DNA from: Rhizobiales bacterium NRL2
GTDB lineage: Bacteria > Pseudomonadota > Alphaproteobacteria > Minwuiales > Minwuiaceae
Length of the DNA stretch: 64,000 nt
Direction: 5' to 3'
Assembly (NCBI GenBank): GCA_001664005.1
Contig: CP016093.1
Coordinates: forward strand, 248,001 to 312,000
In this document: piece after piece, positions 28,494 through 38,143 of the stretch
Layout of the letters: the number at the start of each line of letters is the position of its first letter
Position numbering within the stretch: position 1 is the first letter of the stretch
Position numbers and translations under genes: made by a program
Notes under the pieces: model-generated
Databases searched by the model: none
What the model was told of the DNA's origin: nothing
The model's input: the letters and a program-made list of their open reading frames with translations, nothing else

Positions 28494-30365
28494 ATGACCA
28501 ACGGCAATATCCGCGATTTCCTGAAGATCGTCTTCGTCGGCCATGTCGACCACGGCAAGTCGACGCTGGTCGGGCGCATCTTCCACGACACCGACAGCCT
28601 GCCCGAGGGCAAGGTCGAATCCATCCGCCGCATGTGCGAGCGCCGCGGCATGCCGATGGAGTACGCCTTCCTGCTGGACGCGCTGCAGGCCGAGCGCGAC
28701 CAGGGCATCACCATCGACACCACCCAGATCTGGTTCAAGTCGGCCAGGCGCGACTACGTCATCATCGACGCGCCGGGCCACAAGGAATTCCTCAAGAACA
28801 TGATCACCGGCGCGGCCTCGGCCGACGCCGCCATCCTGGTGATCGACGCCAATGAAGGCGTGCAGGAACAGTCGCGCCGCCACGGCTACCTGCTGCACCT
28901 GATGGGCGTGCCGCAGGTCACGGTCTGCGTCAACAAGATGGACCTGGTGGGCTATTCCCGGGACCGCTTCGACGCCATCGAGCGCGAGATCCGCGGCTAT
29001 CTGCAGAGCATCGGCGTCAGCCCCGACCACGTCATTCCGGTCTCGGGCCGGGAGGGCGACCTGATCGTCGGGCCGTCGGACAACATGCCATGGTACCCCG
29101 GCCCATCGGTGGTGGACGCCCTGGACGGCTTCCGCGTGCCGGCGCCGGCGACGGACCAGCCGCTGCGCTTTCCCGTGCAGGACGTCTACAAGTTCGACGA
29201 CCGCCGCATCGTCGCCGGCCGTATCGAGAGCGGCACGCTGCGGGTCGGCGACACGCTGCTGTTCAGCCCCACCAACAAGACCGTGCGGGTCAAGTCCATC
29301 GAGGCCTGGAACGCGCCGGCGCCGCCGATGAAGGCCTCGGCCGGCCAGTCCATCGGCATCACCCTGGACGAGCAGATCTTCGTCGAGCGCGGCCATGTCG
29401 CCAGCCACGAGGCCCACCCGCCGATAGAGACGGACGTCTTCCGCGCCCATGTCTTCTGGCTGGGCCGCGAGCCGCTGAAGACCGGCAAGACCTACCGCAT
29501 GAAGCTGGCCAACACCGAGGCGCCGGTGACCGTGCAGTCCATCGACAACGTCATCGACACCGGCGACCTCAGCCAGCGCGCCGGCGAGACGGTGGAACGC
29601 AACGCCGTCGCCGAGATCACCGTGCGCTCGCGCAAGATGCTGGCGCTCGACGAGTTCCGCGACAACCAGAAGACCGGCCGTTTCGTGCTGATTGACGGCT
29701 ACGACATCTCCGGCGGCGGCATCGTCTCCATGGAGGGCTATGCCGACCAGCGCCAGATGATCACGAAGCGCGCCTCCAACATCACCCAGGTGATGCACGA
29801 TATCACCGACGCCGACCGCGCCCGGCGCAACGGCCACAAGGGCGGCGTGCTCTGGTTCACCGGCCTGTCGGGCGCGGGCAAGTCGACGCTGGCGGTCGCC
29901 ACCGAGCGGCGGCTCTTCGATCTTGGCTACCAGGTCTACGTACTGGACGGCGACAATGTCCGTTTCGGCCTCAACGCCGATCTGGGCTTCAGTCCCGAAG
30001 ACCGCGCGGAGAACATCCGCCGCGTCGGCGAGGTCGCCGCCCTGATGGCCCGGGCGGGGCTGATCGTCATCACTGCCTTCATCTCGCCCTACCGCTCCGA
30101 CCGCGACCGGGCGCGCCAGGCGGCCGGCCACGATTTCCACGAGATCTTCATCGAGGCCGATGTCGCCACCTGCGAGGCGCGCGATCCCAAGGGCCTCTAC
30201 CAGAAGGCGCGCTCCGGCGAGATCAAGGAGTTCACCGGCGTCTCCGCGCCCTACGAGGCGCCGGAGGCGGCGGAGCTGTCGGTCGACACCGCGGCGCTGC
30301 CGGTGGACGCTTGCCTCGACAAGCTGATGGCCTATGTCGAGGAGACCTTCACGCGGACCAGGTGA
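28494..30365 (+). CDS. cysNC: Bifunctional sulfate adenylyltransferase large subunit / APS kinase
   Basis: A 623-residue fusion. Residues 1 to about 430 are the GTPase subunit of ATP sulfurylase: P-loop '[10 protein letters not shown]' near 16-24, G3 'DAPGH', G4 'NKMD' and EF-Tu-like beta-barrels. From about 445 the CysC domain has '[15 protein letters not shown]', the '[11 protein letters not shown]' segment and '[13 protein letters not shown]', and phosphorylates APS to PAPS. The fusion channels the two steps. GAGAGGGGAA precedes the ATG. No cysH or sulfite reductase gene is in the window, so PAPS could serve reduction or sulfation. Confidence 0.97.
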   Translation: MTNGNIRDFLKIVFVGHVDHGKSTLVGRIFHDTDSLPEGKVESIRRMCERRGMPMEYAFLLDALQAERDQGITIDTTQIWFKSARRDYVIIDAPGHKEFLKNMITGAASADAAILVIDANEGVQEQSRRHGYLLHLMGVPQVTVCVNKMDLVGYSRDRFDAIEREIRGYLQSIGVSPDHVIPVSGREGDLIVGPSDNMPWYPGPSVVDALDGFRVPAPATDQPLRFPVQDVYKFDDRRIVAGRIESGTLRVGDTLLFSPTNKTVRVKSIEAWNAPAPPMKASAGQSIGITLDEQIFVERGHVASHEAHPPIETDVFRAHVFWLGREPLKTGKTYRMKLANTEAPVTVQSIDNVIDTGDLSQRAGETVERNAVAEITVRSRKMLALDEFRDNQKTGRFVLIDGYDISGGGIVSMEGYADQRQMITKRASNITQVMHDITDADRARRNGHKGGVLWFTGLSGAGKSTLAVATERRLFDLGYQVYVLDGDNVRFGLNADLGFSPEDRAENIRRVGEVAALMARAGLIVITAFISPYRSDRDRARQAAGHDFHEIFIEADVATCEARDPKGLYQKARSGEIKEFTGVSAPYEAPEAAELSVDTAALPVDACLDKLMAYVEETFTRTR

Positions 30366-30369
30366 CATC

Positions 30370-31053
30370 ATGGAATTCGCCCGCGCCGGCTTCGATATCG
30401 GCCTGTTCTCCAACGCCCGCGAGCCCCAGCTCGACTTCTGGGGGAAGACCGTCGGGCTGGCATATGACCACATGGGCAAGCTGGGCGGCGGCGTGCAGCA
30501 GCACCGCCACCATCTCCACGACGCGATCCTGAAGATGAACCATGCCCGCGACCCCCTGCCGGCGATGCCGCCGACGGGCTATGCGGAGCTGATCGTCGCG
30601 GTCGCGGGACGCCCGGGCACCCATTCGGAAACCGACCCGGACGGCAACCGGGTGACGCTCGCCCCGGCGGGCAAGGACGGCATCGACGGCTATGCGCTCA
30701 AGCTCTCGGCCAACGACCCGGAAGCGACCATGCGCTTCTACCGCGATGTGATCGGTCTGGAGCAGCTCGGCGATCCGAAGGTCTTCCGCCACGGCAAGGG
30801 CCGCATCCTGATCCAGCCGGGGGAGGTCCGGGTCATCGACGACGCCGACTGGCGCGGGCCGGGCTTCCGCTACATCACCTTCCAGGTCACGGACGCGAAG
30901 ACGGCCTTCCAGGAGGCGGAAGCCAAGGGCGCGGCGATCGGCGCGCCGCTGCGCGAACTGGGCGACGTTGTCCGCTTCGGCTTCCTGCGCGACCCGGACG
31001 GCAACATGATCGAGATCAGCGAACGCACCACCTTCACCGGCAAGGCGCTCTGA
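30370..31053 (+). CDS. VOC (glyoxalase/bleomycin-resistance) family protein
   Basis: A 227-residue protein with two VOC-type halves. The N-terminal half ('DIGLFSNAREPQLDFWGKTVGL') and the C-terminal half ('LKLSANDPEATMRFYRDVIG', 'RYITFQVTDAKTAFQEAEAKG', 'FGFLRDPDGNMIEISERT') each show the beta-alpha-beta-beta-beta pattern. Metal ligands expected in this fold include Glu near 'IEISE'. Substrate unknown. ATG at 30370, four nt after the cysNC stop, makes co-transcription with cysDNC likely, though a link to sulfate is only contextual. Confidence 0.85.
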   Translation: MEFARAGFDIGLFSNAREPQLDFWGKTVGLAYDHMGKLGGGVQQHRHHLHDAILKMNHARDPLPAMPPTGYAELIVAVAGRPGTHSETDPDGNRVTLAPAGKDGIDGYALKLSANDPEATMRFYRDVIGLEQLGDPKVFRHGKGRILIQPGEVRVIDDADWRGPGFRYITFQVTDAKTAFQEAEAKGAAIGAPLRELGDVVRFGFLRDPDGNMIEISERTTFTGKAL

Positions 31054-31094
31054 AACCGCGTTGCGCGCGTTCCGGGAAGACCCGGATGCAGATG

Positions 31095-31215
31095 ACGTCC
31101 CGGGGCTTGACCCCGGGACCCACAACGGCGCTGCTGCCGAAAAGGTGAAGTTCGGGCCGGAGACAAGCACCATCGCATCCCGCTGGACCCCGGGATCAAG
31201 TCCCGGGGCGGGTGA
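31095..31215. repeat. Dispersed inverted repeat 'CCCGGGGCTTGACCCCGGG'
   Basis: TCCCGGGGCTTGACCCCGGG at 31100 and its inverted counterpart CCCCGGGATCAAGTCCCGGG at 31191 flank about 80 bp. Related elements lie at 37143-37245, 10066-10100 and 56830. No gene in the 184-bp gap. Confidence 0.75.
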
Positions 31216-31238
31216 CGCGATGGAATGCCGGCGCGGCC

Positions 31239-33551
31239 TCAGCCGTGCAGCGCGGTCCAGACCTTCATCGGCGTCAGGGGCATCTCGAGGCCCTCGAGAT
31301 TGCCCTTGCCGTCGACGGCGTCGCGCACCGCGTTGACGAAGGCCGGCGGCGCGCCGATCGCGCCCGCCTCGCCCGCGCCCTTCACGCCCAGCGGATTGGT
31401 CGTGCAGCGGACATTGCGCGTGCGGAAGCGGATCGCCGGGAAATCCTCGGCCCGGGGCATCTGGTAGTCCATGAAGCTGCCCGAGAGCAGCTGGCCGTTC
31501 TCCTCGTCATAGACCGTGTGCTCGTGCCAGGCTTGGCCGATGCCCTGGACGATGCCGCCATGCACCTGGCCCTCCAGCAGGATCGGGTTCAGGGTGACGC
31601 CGAAATCGTCGACCACGGTGTAGTCCAGAAGTTCCACCTGCCCGGTCTGCGGATCGACCTCGACCTCGCAGATGTGGCAGCCGTTGGGGAAGGTCGGCTT
31701 CTCGTTGTTGTGGTTCTGCTCGTTGTCCAGGCCCGGCTCCACGCCCTCGGGCAGGTTGGCCGGGTCCTTCGCCGCCTCGGCGACCTCGTAGAGGGACATG
31801 CCCCGGTCCGTGCCGGCGACCGAGAAGCGGCCGTCGGCGAATTCGATGTCGACCTCGGCCGTCTCCAGCATCTTCGCGGCGACCTTGCGGCCCTTCTCCA
31901 GGGCGTTCTCGGCCGCGTCCAGCACCGAGGCGCCGCCCACGGGGATCGACTTGGAGCCGCCGGTGAAGCCGGGCGGCGAACGGTCGGTGTCGCCCTGGAT
32001 CAGCTCGATGTCCTCGGCGTCGATGCCCAGCTTCTGCGACAGGATCTGGGCGTAGGAGACGGCGTGGCCCTGGCCGGAATCGAGGCCGCCGGAATAGATC
32101 CGGACCTTGCCCTTCTCCTCGAAGCTGAGGCGCGCCGGGACCCCGGCGCCGCCGCCGCAACGCTCGACATAGGTCGCCATGCCGATGCCGCGCAGCCGCC
32201 CGCGGGCTTCCGACTGCTTGCGGCGCTCCGCGAAACCGGCCCAGCCGGCGTCCTTCATGGCGTCTTCCATCAGGCCGGTGAAGTCGCCGGAATCGATGAC
32301 GTCGCCCAGCCCCATGGTGTGGGGCATCTCGTCGGCGTTGGGGAAGTTGATGCGCCGGATCTCGTCGGAGCTGACGCCGGCGTCCTTCGCCGCCTGCTCC
32401 ACCAGCCGCTCGATCATGTAGGCGGCTTCCGGCCGGCCCGCGCCGCGATAGGCGTCGGTCGGCACGGTGTTGGTCATGACGCCCTTCACGTTCAGGTACA
32501 TCTTCGGGATCTTGTAGAGTCCGGTGTACATGCCGGCGCATGCGTCGGTCGGGATGAAGGGCGCGAAGTTCGCCAGATAGGCGCCCAGCGCCGCATAGGT
32601 GGTCGCCCTGAGCGCCTGGAAGCGGTTCTGTTCGTCCATCGCCACCTCCACGAAGGTGACGTGGTCGCGGCCCTGGCTGTCGGAGACGAACATCTCGCCC
32701 CGGTCGCCGGTCCAGCGCACGGAGCGGCCCAGCCGCTTCGCCGCCCACAGCGTCAGGCAGGCCTCCGGATAGAGGAACGCCTTGGTGCCGAAGCCGCCGC
32801 CGACATGGCCGGTGACCAGCCGGAGATTCTTCATGTCGATGCCCAGCATGGCCGAGAGCTGCTGCATCTGCATGGCCGGGCCCTGGCTGGGCACGTAGAG
32901 GGTGATCTTCCCGTCGCCCGGCTTCACCTCGGCCACCGCGGCGCGCGGCTCCATGGCGTTGCAGACCAGACGGTTGTTGATGATGCGGACCTTGGAGACC
33001 TTTGCGGCCTTGTCGAAGATGCCGGCGACTTCCTCCTTGTCGCCCTTCTCGTAGTCCAGGATGACGTTGTTCGGCGCCTCCTCCCAGACCTGCGGCGCGC
33101 CGTCCAGCGTGGCCTCGTAGGTGCCGGTGGCCACGGGCAGTTCGTCGAAGTCGAACTCGATCAGGTCGGCGGCGTCGCGCGCCTGCGCCAGCGTTTCGGC
33201 GATGATGAAGGCGACCGGTTCGCCGACATGGCGCACCTTGTCCTTCGCCAGGATGTGGCGCGGCGGCTTGGGATGCTTCGAGCCGTCGCCATTGCGGATA
33301 TCGGTGAGACAGGCCAGCGGCTTGACGTCGTCCTGCGTCAGTTCCTCGCCGGTGAGCACCGCGACCACGCCGGGCGCGCTGCGGGCCGCTTCGACGTCCA
33401 GCTTCGTGATCGTCGCGTGCGCCACGGGCGAGCGGAAGACATGGCCCTTCAGCGCGCCCTCCACGTGCACGTCGTCGGTGTAGCGTCCCTGGCCGCGCAC
33501 CAGGACCGGATCCTCGACCCGCCGCGGGCCGTCGCCAATGCCGAATTTCAT
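31239..33551 (-). CDS. Xanthine dehydrogenase-family molybdopterin-binding subunit (form II CoxL-like)
   Basis: A 770-residue molybdenum hydroxylase large subunit. N-terminal 'VEDPVLVRGQGRYTDDVHVEG', 'GHVGGGFGTKAFLYPE' in the first molybdopterin-binding domain, the active-site loop 'PTDAYRGAGRPEAAYMIE' (AYRGAGR is the form II signature; CO dehydrogenase form I has AYRCSFR), 'VERCGGGAGVPARLSFEEKG', 'SGQGHAVSYAQILSQKLG', and the catalytic Glu in 'GVKGAGEAGAIGAPPAFVNAV'. It would oxidise an aldehyde or N-heterocycle rather than CO. The FAD (CoxM) and 2Fe-2S (CoxS) subunits are not adjacent, so its electron partners must be elsewhere. Confidence 0.94.
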   Translation of the reverse strand: MKFGIGDGPRRVEDPVLVRGQGRYTDDVHVEGALKGHVFRSPVAHATITKLDVEAARSAPGVVAVLTGEELTQDDVKPLACLTDIRNGDGSKHPKPPRHILAKDKVRHVGEPVAFIIAETLAQARDAADLIEFDFDELPVATGTYEATLDGAPQVWEEAPNNVILDYEKGDKEEVAGIFDKAAKVSKVRIINNRLVCNAMEPRAAVAEVKPGDGKITLYVPSQGPAMQMQQLSAMLGIDMKNLRLVTGHVGGGFGTKAFLYPEACLTLWAAKRLGRSVRWTGDRGEMFVSDSQGRDHVTFVEVAMDEQNRFQALRATTYAALGAYLANFAPFIPTDACAGMYTGLYKIPKMYLNVKGVMTNTVPTDAYRGAGRPEAAYMIERLVEQAAKDAGVSSDEIRRINFPNADEMPHTMGLGDVIDSGDFTGLMEDAMKDAGWAGFAERRKQSEARGRLRGIGMATYVERCGGGAGVPARLSFEEKGKVRIYSGGLDSGQGHAVSYAQILSQKLGIDAEDIELIQGDTDRSPPGFTGGSKSIPVGGASVLDAAENALEKGRKVAAKMLETAEVDIEFADGRFSVAGTDRGMSLYEVAEAAKDPANLPEGVEPGLDNEQNHNNEKPTFPNGCHICEVEVDPQTGQVELLDYTVVDDFGVTLNPILLEGQVHGGIVQGIGQAWHEHTVYDEENGQLLSGSFMDYQMPRAEDFPAIRFRTRNVRCTTNPLGVKGAGEAGAIGAPPAFVNAVRDAVDGKGNLEGLEMPLTPMKVWTALHG

Positions 33552-33654
33552 GTTTCCGCCTCCCCGATGCGAACTGCTGCCTCTTGGCCCTGATTATGGA
33601 GCACGCGGCCGCCGGCGAACAGGGGGCGGGGCGATGTTCATGCCGCGGGGGCAG

Positions 33655-34221
33655 TCATTTCGGCCGGCCATGGGGGTCCACGGGGACGTTGCAGACCAGC
33701 AGCCGGCGCACCTCGGCGCCCTCCCCCAGCGGCAGCATCAGGCGGTGCCAGCTGCCGATCATGATGTCGTCCGGGGCTTGGTGGACGGTGTAGATCGGTG
33801 CGTGGTGGCGCTGGACGGCGATGTAGCAGGCGACGAAGAACAGCCGCGTCGGCAGGGTTGTCGGGACCTCGGTCACCAGCCGGCCGGTCATGTCGAAGCC
33901 CGCCACGCTGGCGATGCGCGAGCCGTAGAGCGCATAGCGGAACCCCTCCCCGCCCTCCAGCGCATCGACCAGCATGACATAGCCCAGCGCGCCGACGATC
34001 CGCTCCGGTTCGATGCGGAGCTGCTGGGCCACGCCGTCGATCCGGGTCATGTCCTTCCAGTATTCGTGGACCACGGCCAGGGGCCGGTAGGGCAGCTCCG
34101 CGGTGTCGGGAAAGACCGTCGCCGACGGGCCGTGCAGGGCGTCCCAGATTTCCGGCGCGCTCTCCCGCGTCAGCCGCCCGCGCGCCAGATCCTGGATCAG
34201 TCGTTCCGGCGGCTGCGTCAT
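33655..34221 (-). CDS. PAS_5-like (PF07310-type) protein
   Basis: A 188-residue protein. After an N-terminal helical segment it has 'AVVHEYWKDMTRIDGVAQQL', 'GEGFRYALYGSRIASVAGFDMTGR', and 'IGSWHRLMLPLGEGAEVRRL', the order of the alphaproteobacterial PAS_5 family: 'W...r..', a 'fryr..G......g.d.tG' sensor loop, and a final 'y.rl.lPLg..g..v..ll' strand. Binding partner is unknown. ATG at 34221 has GGAGAG six nt upstream; an upstream ATG gives an unlikely tail. A second, diverged member lies at 40700-41191. Confidence 0.75.
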   Translation of the reverse strand: MTQPPERLIQDLARGRLTRESAPEIWDALHGPSATVFPDTAELPYRPLAVVHEYWKDMTRIDGVAQQLRIEPERIVGALGYVMLVDALEGGEGFRYALYGSRIASVAGFDMTGRLVTEVPTTLPTRLFFVACYIAVQRHHAPIYTVHQAPDDIMIGSWHRLMLPLGEGAEVRRLLVCNVPVDPHGRPK

Positions 34222-34431
34222 CGGGGTCTCTCCGGCGGTTCGGGCGCCGCCGCTTTGCGCTGCCTCGGGGCGTCGGAGGATCGTGGCGGCCCGCGCGGGG
34301 GTTGTCAAACCGCCCCGGCCGCAACTCCCGGCAGGTCCGCCATGCGCATGGCGGGTGGACAGTGATCGCCCTTCGCAGTGCGGGCCGGCTGCACTAATCT
34401 CCTCCGCTGATTGGGATCAGGGGAGACTGGC

Positions 34432-36171
34432 ATGGACGCGAAGCACGATCTGGTCATCCGCGGCGGCACGGTCGTCGACGGCTCGGGCGTGAAGCCCTTC
34501 GAGGCCGATGTGGCGATCGACGGCGGCGTGATCGCGGCGGTCGGCGATGTCGCCGGCCGGGGCGCGGAGGAAATCGACGCGAAGGGCCGCATCGTCACGC
34601 CCGGCTTCGTCGACATCCACACCCACTATGACGGCCAGGCGAGCTGGGACCGGCATCTCACGCCGTCGTCCATGCACGGCGTCACCACCGCCGTGATGGG
34701 CAATTGCGGGGTCGGCTCCGCGCCCTGCCGGGCCGAGGACCATGACCGGCTGATCCGCCTGATGGAGGGCGTCGAGGATATCCCCGGCGCGGTGCTGGAC
34801 GAGGGCCTGCCCTGGAACTGGGAAAGCCTGCCGGAATATCTGGATGCGGTCGCATCCATCCCCCACGACATCGACTTCGCCGCTCAGGTGCCGCACGGGG
34901 CGCTGCGCGTCTACGTCATGGGCCAGCGCGGCGCCGACCGGGAGCCGGCGACGGCGGAAGACATCGCCGAAATGGCGCGGCTGGCGCGCGAGGGTGTGGA
35001 GGCCGGGGCGCTCGGCTTCTCCACCTCCCGGACGCTCAACCACCGCACCAGCGATGGCCAGCCGACGCCGACGCTGACGGCGGAAGCGGACGAACTCGTC
35101 GGCATCGCCAACAGCCTCGGCGCCGCCGGCAGGGGCGTGCTGCAGGTGGTTTCCGACCTCAAGGACCGGGAGGAGGAGTTCTCGATCTTCCGCCGTATGG
35201 TCACCGAGTCCGGCCGCCCGCTCTCGGTCTCGCTGGCGCAGAACGCCCGCGCGCCGGAGGCCTGGCGGACGACGCTGGACATGATCGGGCAGGCGGCGGC
35301 CGACGGCCTGCCCATCCGGGCGCAGGTCTGCGGCCGGCCCGTGGGCATCATCTTCGGCTTCGAGCTGACCATGAACCCGTTCTGCGACTTCCCGGCCTGG
35401 GACCGGGCGGCGGCCCTGCCGGTGGCGGAGCGGCTGAAGCTGGTGCAGACGGACGATTTCCGCCGCGAGCTGCTGGCCGGCGCGCCGGAGAAGCGCTCCG
35501 GCTTCGCCCGCCACACGCTGGCCGACTACGACAACATGTTCCCGCTGGGCGACCCGCCGGACTACGAACCGGCGCCGGACCGCTCCATCGGCGCGATGGC
35601 GGCGCGTCAGGGCGTCGACCCGGCGGCGCTGGCCTATGAGATGATGGCCGCCGATCACGGCCGGGGCATGCTCTACGTGCCGTTCCTCAACTTCGCCGGC
35701 CGCGACCTGCAGCCCAGCTTCGATATGCTGACCGATCCCAATACCGTGCCGGGCCTGGGCGACGGCGGGGCGCATGTCGGCCTGATCTGCGACGGCAGCT
35801 TTCCCACCACCATGCTGACCCACTGGACCCGCGACCGGAAACGCGGACCGAAGCTGGACCTGGAATGGGTGATCAAGGCGCAGTGCCGCGACACCGCCGA
35901 GGCGGTGGGCCTGCTGGACCGTGGTCTGCTGCGGCCCGGTTACCGCGCCGACCTCAACGTCATCGACCATGCGCGGCTGACCCTGCACCGCCCGGAAGTG
36001 CTCTACGACCTGCCGGCCGGCGGGCGGCGGCTGATGCAGCGCGCCAGCGGCTATGACGCGACCATCGTCGCGGGCCAGGTCACCTGGCGCGACGGGGAGT
36101 CCACGGGCGCCCTGCCCGGCCGCCTGATCCGCGGCGCGCAGGCCGCCCCTCTCGCAAGGAGCGCCGCCTGA
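34432..36171 (+). CDS. N-acyl-D-amino-acid deacylase family amidohydrolase
   Basis: A 579-residue amidohydrolase of the D-aminoacylase branch. '[20 protein letters not shown]' at the start, metal-binding '[16 protein letters not shown]' (HxH), '[18 protein letters not shown]', and the C-terminal '[20 protein letters not shown]' with the catalytic Asp/His region, ending '[12 protein letters not shown]'. Family members deacylate N-acyl-D-amino acids or act as dihydroorotase-like hydrolases; the exact substrate cannot be told. GGGAGA precedes the ATG at 34432. The stop overlaps the next start by one base (TGATG). Confidence 0.9.
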   Translation: MDAKHDLVIRGGTVVDGSGVKPFEADVAIDGGVIAAVGDVAGRGAEEIDAKGRIVTPGFVDIHTHYDGQASWDRHLTPSSMHGVTTAVMGNCGVGSAPCRAEDHDRLIRLMEGVEDIPGAVLDEGLPWNWESLPEYLDAVASIPHDIDFAAQVPHGALRVYVMGQRGADREPATAEDIAEMARLAREGVEAGALGFSTSRTLNHRTSDGQPTPTLTAEADELVGIANSLGAAGRGVLQVVSDLKDREEEFSIFRRMVTESGRPLSVSLAQNARAPEAWRTTLDMIGQAAADGLPIRAQVCGRPVGIIFGFELTMNPFCDFPAWDRAAALPVAERLKLVQTDDFRRELLAGAPEKRSGFARHTLADYDNMFPLGDPPDYEPAPDRSIGAMAARQGVDPAALAYEMMAADHGRGMLYVPFLNFAGRDLQPSFDMLTDPNTVPGLGDGGAHVGLICDGSFPTTMLTHWTRDRKRGPKLDLEWVIKAQCRDTAEAVGLLDRGLLRPGYRADLNVIDHARLTLHRPEVLYDLPAGGRRLMQRASGYDATIVAGQVTWRDGESTGALPGRLIRGAQAAPLARSAA

Positions 36172-37115
36172 TGCCGTCGCGCGTGCATGTCTACTCCAAG
36201 TTCAACGACCGTATCGTAGAGCCGCTGCAGGCGGTCTTCCCCGGGGCGGAAATCATCACTCTGGACAGCGAGACCGAGTTCGCCGAGGGGCTGGGCGAGG
36301 CCGAATATCTGATGTGCCTGAAACCGCCGCGCGGCCACTGGGCGAAGGCGAAGCGGCTGAAGCTGGTGCAGAGCTTCGGCGCCGGCATCGACCATCTGGT
36401 GCCGATGGACGGTCTGCCCGACGGCGTGAAGGTCTGCAACGCCGCCGGCCTCGCCGCCGAACCCATGGGCGAATACGCCCTGACCCTGATCCTGATGTGC
36501 CTGAAGCGCGCCTGCTGGGCGGTCACCGGCCATCGCTCCGCCACCTGGCGGCAGTACATGCCGGGCTCGGCCAGCGGCGCCACGGTCTGCATCCTGGGGC
36601 TGGGCCGGATCGGCGAATCCACCGCCGCGAAATGTGCCGCGCTGGGCATGCGCGTCACCGGCACCCAGCGCCGCCCGCGCGAAGTGGCGCATGTCGACCG
36701 GATCTGGCCCGCGGAGCAGACGAAAGAGGCCGTGGCCGATGCCGATGTCGTCGTCTCCATCCTGCCGCTGGTGCCGGAGACGGAGAACCTGATCGACGAG
36801 GAACTGATGCGGGCGATGAAGCCCGGCAGCTACGTCATCAATCTGGGCCGCGGCGGGCAGGTGGACGAGGCGGCGCTGATGAAGCTGCTGGAGGAAGGTC
36901 ACCTTGCTGGCGCGGCGCTCGACGTCTTCGCGCAGGAACCGCTGCCGGCCGACAGCCCGCTCTGGACGACGCCGAACCTGATCATCACGCCCCATGTCGC
37001 GGGCGGTTTCCCCGACTACATGGGCGGGATCAGCCGGCTGTTCGCCGACAACGTCGGGGCCTTCGAGGCCGGCCAGCCGCTGAAGACCGAAGTCGACCTC
37101 GCGCGCGGGTACTGA
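36171..37115 (+). CDS. D-isomer 2-hydroxyacid dehydrogenase family protein
   Basis: A 314-residue NAD(P)-dependent dehydrogenase. Rossmann motif 'VCILGLGRIGESTAAKCAALG', preceded by 'VKVCNAAGLAAEPMGEYAL', then 'DVVVSILPLVPETENLIDEE', 'VINLGRGGQVDEAAL' (catalytic Arg), 'ALDVFAQEPLPADSPLW' (Glu) and 'ITPHVAG' (His). The triad of the D-2-hydroxyacid dehydrogenases is complete. Translationally coupled to the upstream amidohydrolase, so the pair may process an N-acylated or hydroxy acid; this is inference from context. Confidence 0.93.
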   Translation: MPSRVHVYSKFNDRIVEPLQAVFPGAEIITLDSETEFAEGLGEAEYLMCLKPPRGHWAKAKRLKLVQSFGAGIDHLVPMDGLPDGVKVCNAAGLAAEPMGEYALTLILMCLKRACWAVTGHRSATWRQYMPGSASGATVCILGLGRIGESTAAKCAALGMRVTGTQRRPREVAHVDRIWPAEQTKEAVADADVVVSILPLVPETENLIDEELMRAMKPGSYVINLGRGGQVDEAALMKLLEEGHLAGAALDVFAQEPLPADSPLWTTPNLIITPHVAGGFPDYMGGISRLFADNVGAFEAGQPLKTEVDLARGY

Positions 37116-37142
37116 GACGGGGGCCGGGGAGGTTCAGGAGAG

Positions 37143-37245
37143 CTGGCGTCCTGGGGCTTGACCCCAGGACCCAGTCCTTCGGTTCGCTGGGCCCTTGGAT
37201 CAAGCCTGCCCCGGACGGCGATCCGGGGTCCAAGGGCGTCAGAGG
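37143..37245. repeat. Dispersed inverted repeat after the hydroxyacid dehydrogenase
   Basis: CTGGGGCTTGACCCCAGGACCCAG near 37151 (written here in two parts: CTGGGGCTTGACCCCAG, GACCCAG), then TGGGCCCTTGGATCAAG and GGGGTCCAAGGGC; nested palindromes of the same class as at 31095. Confidence 0.65.
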
Positions 37246-37277
37246 TTTGAATGGCTCGACCTGGCGCTTGTGCCGCT

Positions 37278-37985
37278 TCAGGCCGCCAGTTCGACGTCGG
37301 GCAGGGTCAGGCCCAGCTCCTGGCAGACTTCCGTCGCGCGGCGGACATAGTCGTCGCGCATCTCCGCATTGGTGCGCTGCTTGATCCCCCATTTGCGGAA
37401 GATCTCGTTGTTCCTCGATTTCGGCCGGCCGAAGAAGGCGGGCAGATAGGGATAATACCGGTTCACCGCGTCCTGGATGGCCGTGCGGCCTTCTTCCGTC
37501 TCCAGCATCTCCTTCGTGAAATCCTTGCCGAACTGGGCGTGAAAGCGCTCCTCCGGCATGGTCATCCGGGCGAGATTGCGCAGCGGGTGGAAGGAGCACA
37601 TGGCGAGATCCTCGACCTGGATGATCTCCGCCAGATCGGCCAGCAGCTTGATGACGCAGAACTCGGCCCAGGTTTCCAGCGGGAATTCGAAGATCGAGAG
37701 CGGGCGCTTGCCGCTTTCGGGCACCATGCGCGCCGGTTCGATACCCATTTCCTCGCCCAGTTCGCGGAAGCGGACGTGATGGCCGTACTCCTCCATGGCC
37801 ACCCGGCAGGTGAGCCACTTGGCGTAGGGCGTCGGCGCCAGCGCGATGGCGGGCTCGTCGAAGACGCGCGCGCCGTGCAGCTCGTTGACGGCGTGGGAGA
37901 TGACGATCTTTTCCAGCGCCTCGACATATTCCGGGTCGAGCCCCTTCAGCTCGGCCGCGGTCTTGACCTGCGGGATCTCGGTCAT
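37278..37985 (-). CDS. PaaA/PaaC-like diiron oxygenase component (PF05138-type)
   Basis: A 235-residue ferritin-like helical protein with a diiron ligand set: E35, E66-x-x-H69 ('AMEEYGHHVRFRELGEEMG'), a second-pair Glu at 120 or 125 and E146-x-x-H149 ('MPEERFHAQFG'). This is the pattern of the phenylacetyl-CoA epoxidase A/C family, in which a diiron centre activates O2 to attack a CoA thioester. It is shorter than PaaA and there is no PaaB, C or D nearby. It heads downstream of an SDR and a PaaE-like reductase on the same strand, which would be the matching electron donor. Substrate unknown. Confidence 0.8.
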   Translation of the reverse strand: MTEIPQVKTAAELKGLDPEYVEALEKIVISHAVNELHGARVFDEPAIALAPTPYAKWLTCRVAMEEYGHHVRFRELGEEMGIEPARMVPESGKRPLSIFEFPLETWAEFCVIKLLADLAEIIQVEDLAMCSFHPLRNLARMTMPEERFHAQFGKDFTKEMLETEEGRTAIQDAVNRYYPYLPAFFGRPKSRNNEIFRKWGIKQRTNAEMRDDYVRRATEVCQELGLTLPDVELAA

Positions 37986-38006
37986 GGCTCAGTCCTCCAC
38001 GGAGAT

Positions 38007-38107
38007 GTCATGCCCGCCTTGTGCGGGCATCCGGTTTGCGTCGAAACATCCTTCGTCGCGGCGTGGCCGGAACGGTCGTCCGGACCCCCGCACAGGGCGG
38101 GGGTGAC
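38007..38107 (-). repeat. Dispersed palindromic repeat, third copy
   Basis: Reverse-oriented, diverged copy of the elements at 6768 and 51916: GTCATGCCCGCC...GTGCGGGCAT at one end and CCCCCGCAC..GGCGGGGGTGAC at the other. Confidence 0.7.
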
Positions 38108-38143
38108 GGCAAAGGTTACGGAAGCGATCCGGAGCCGCCGGCA

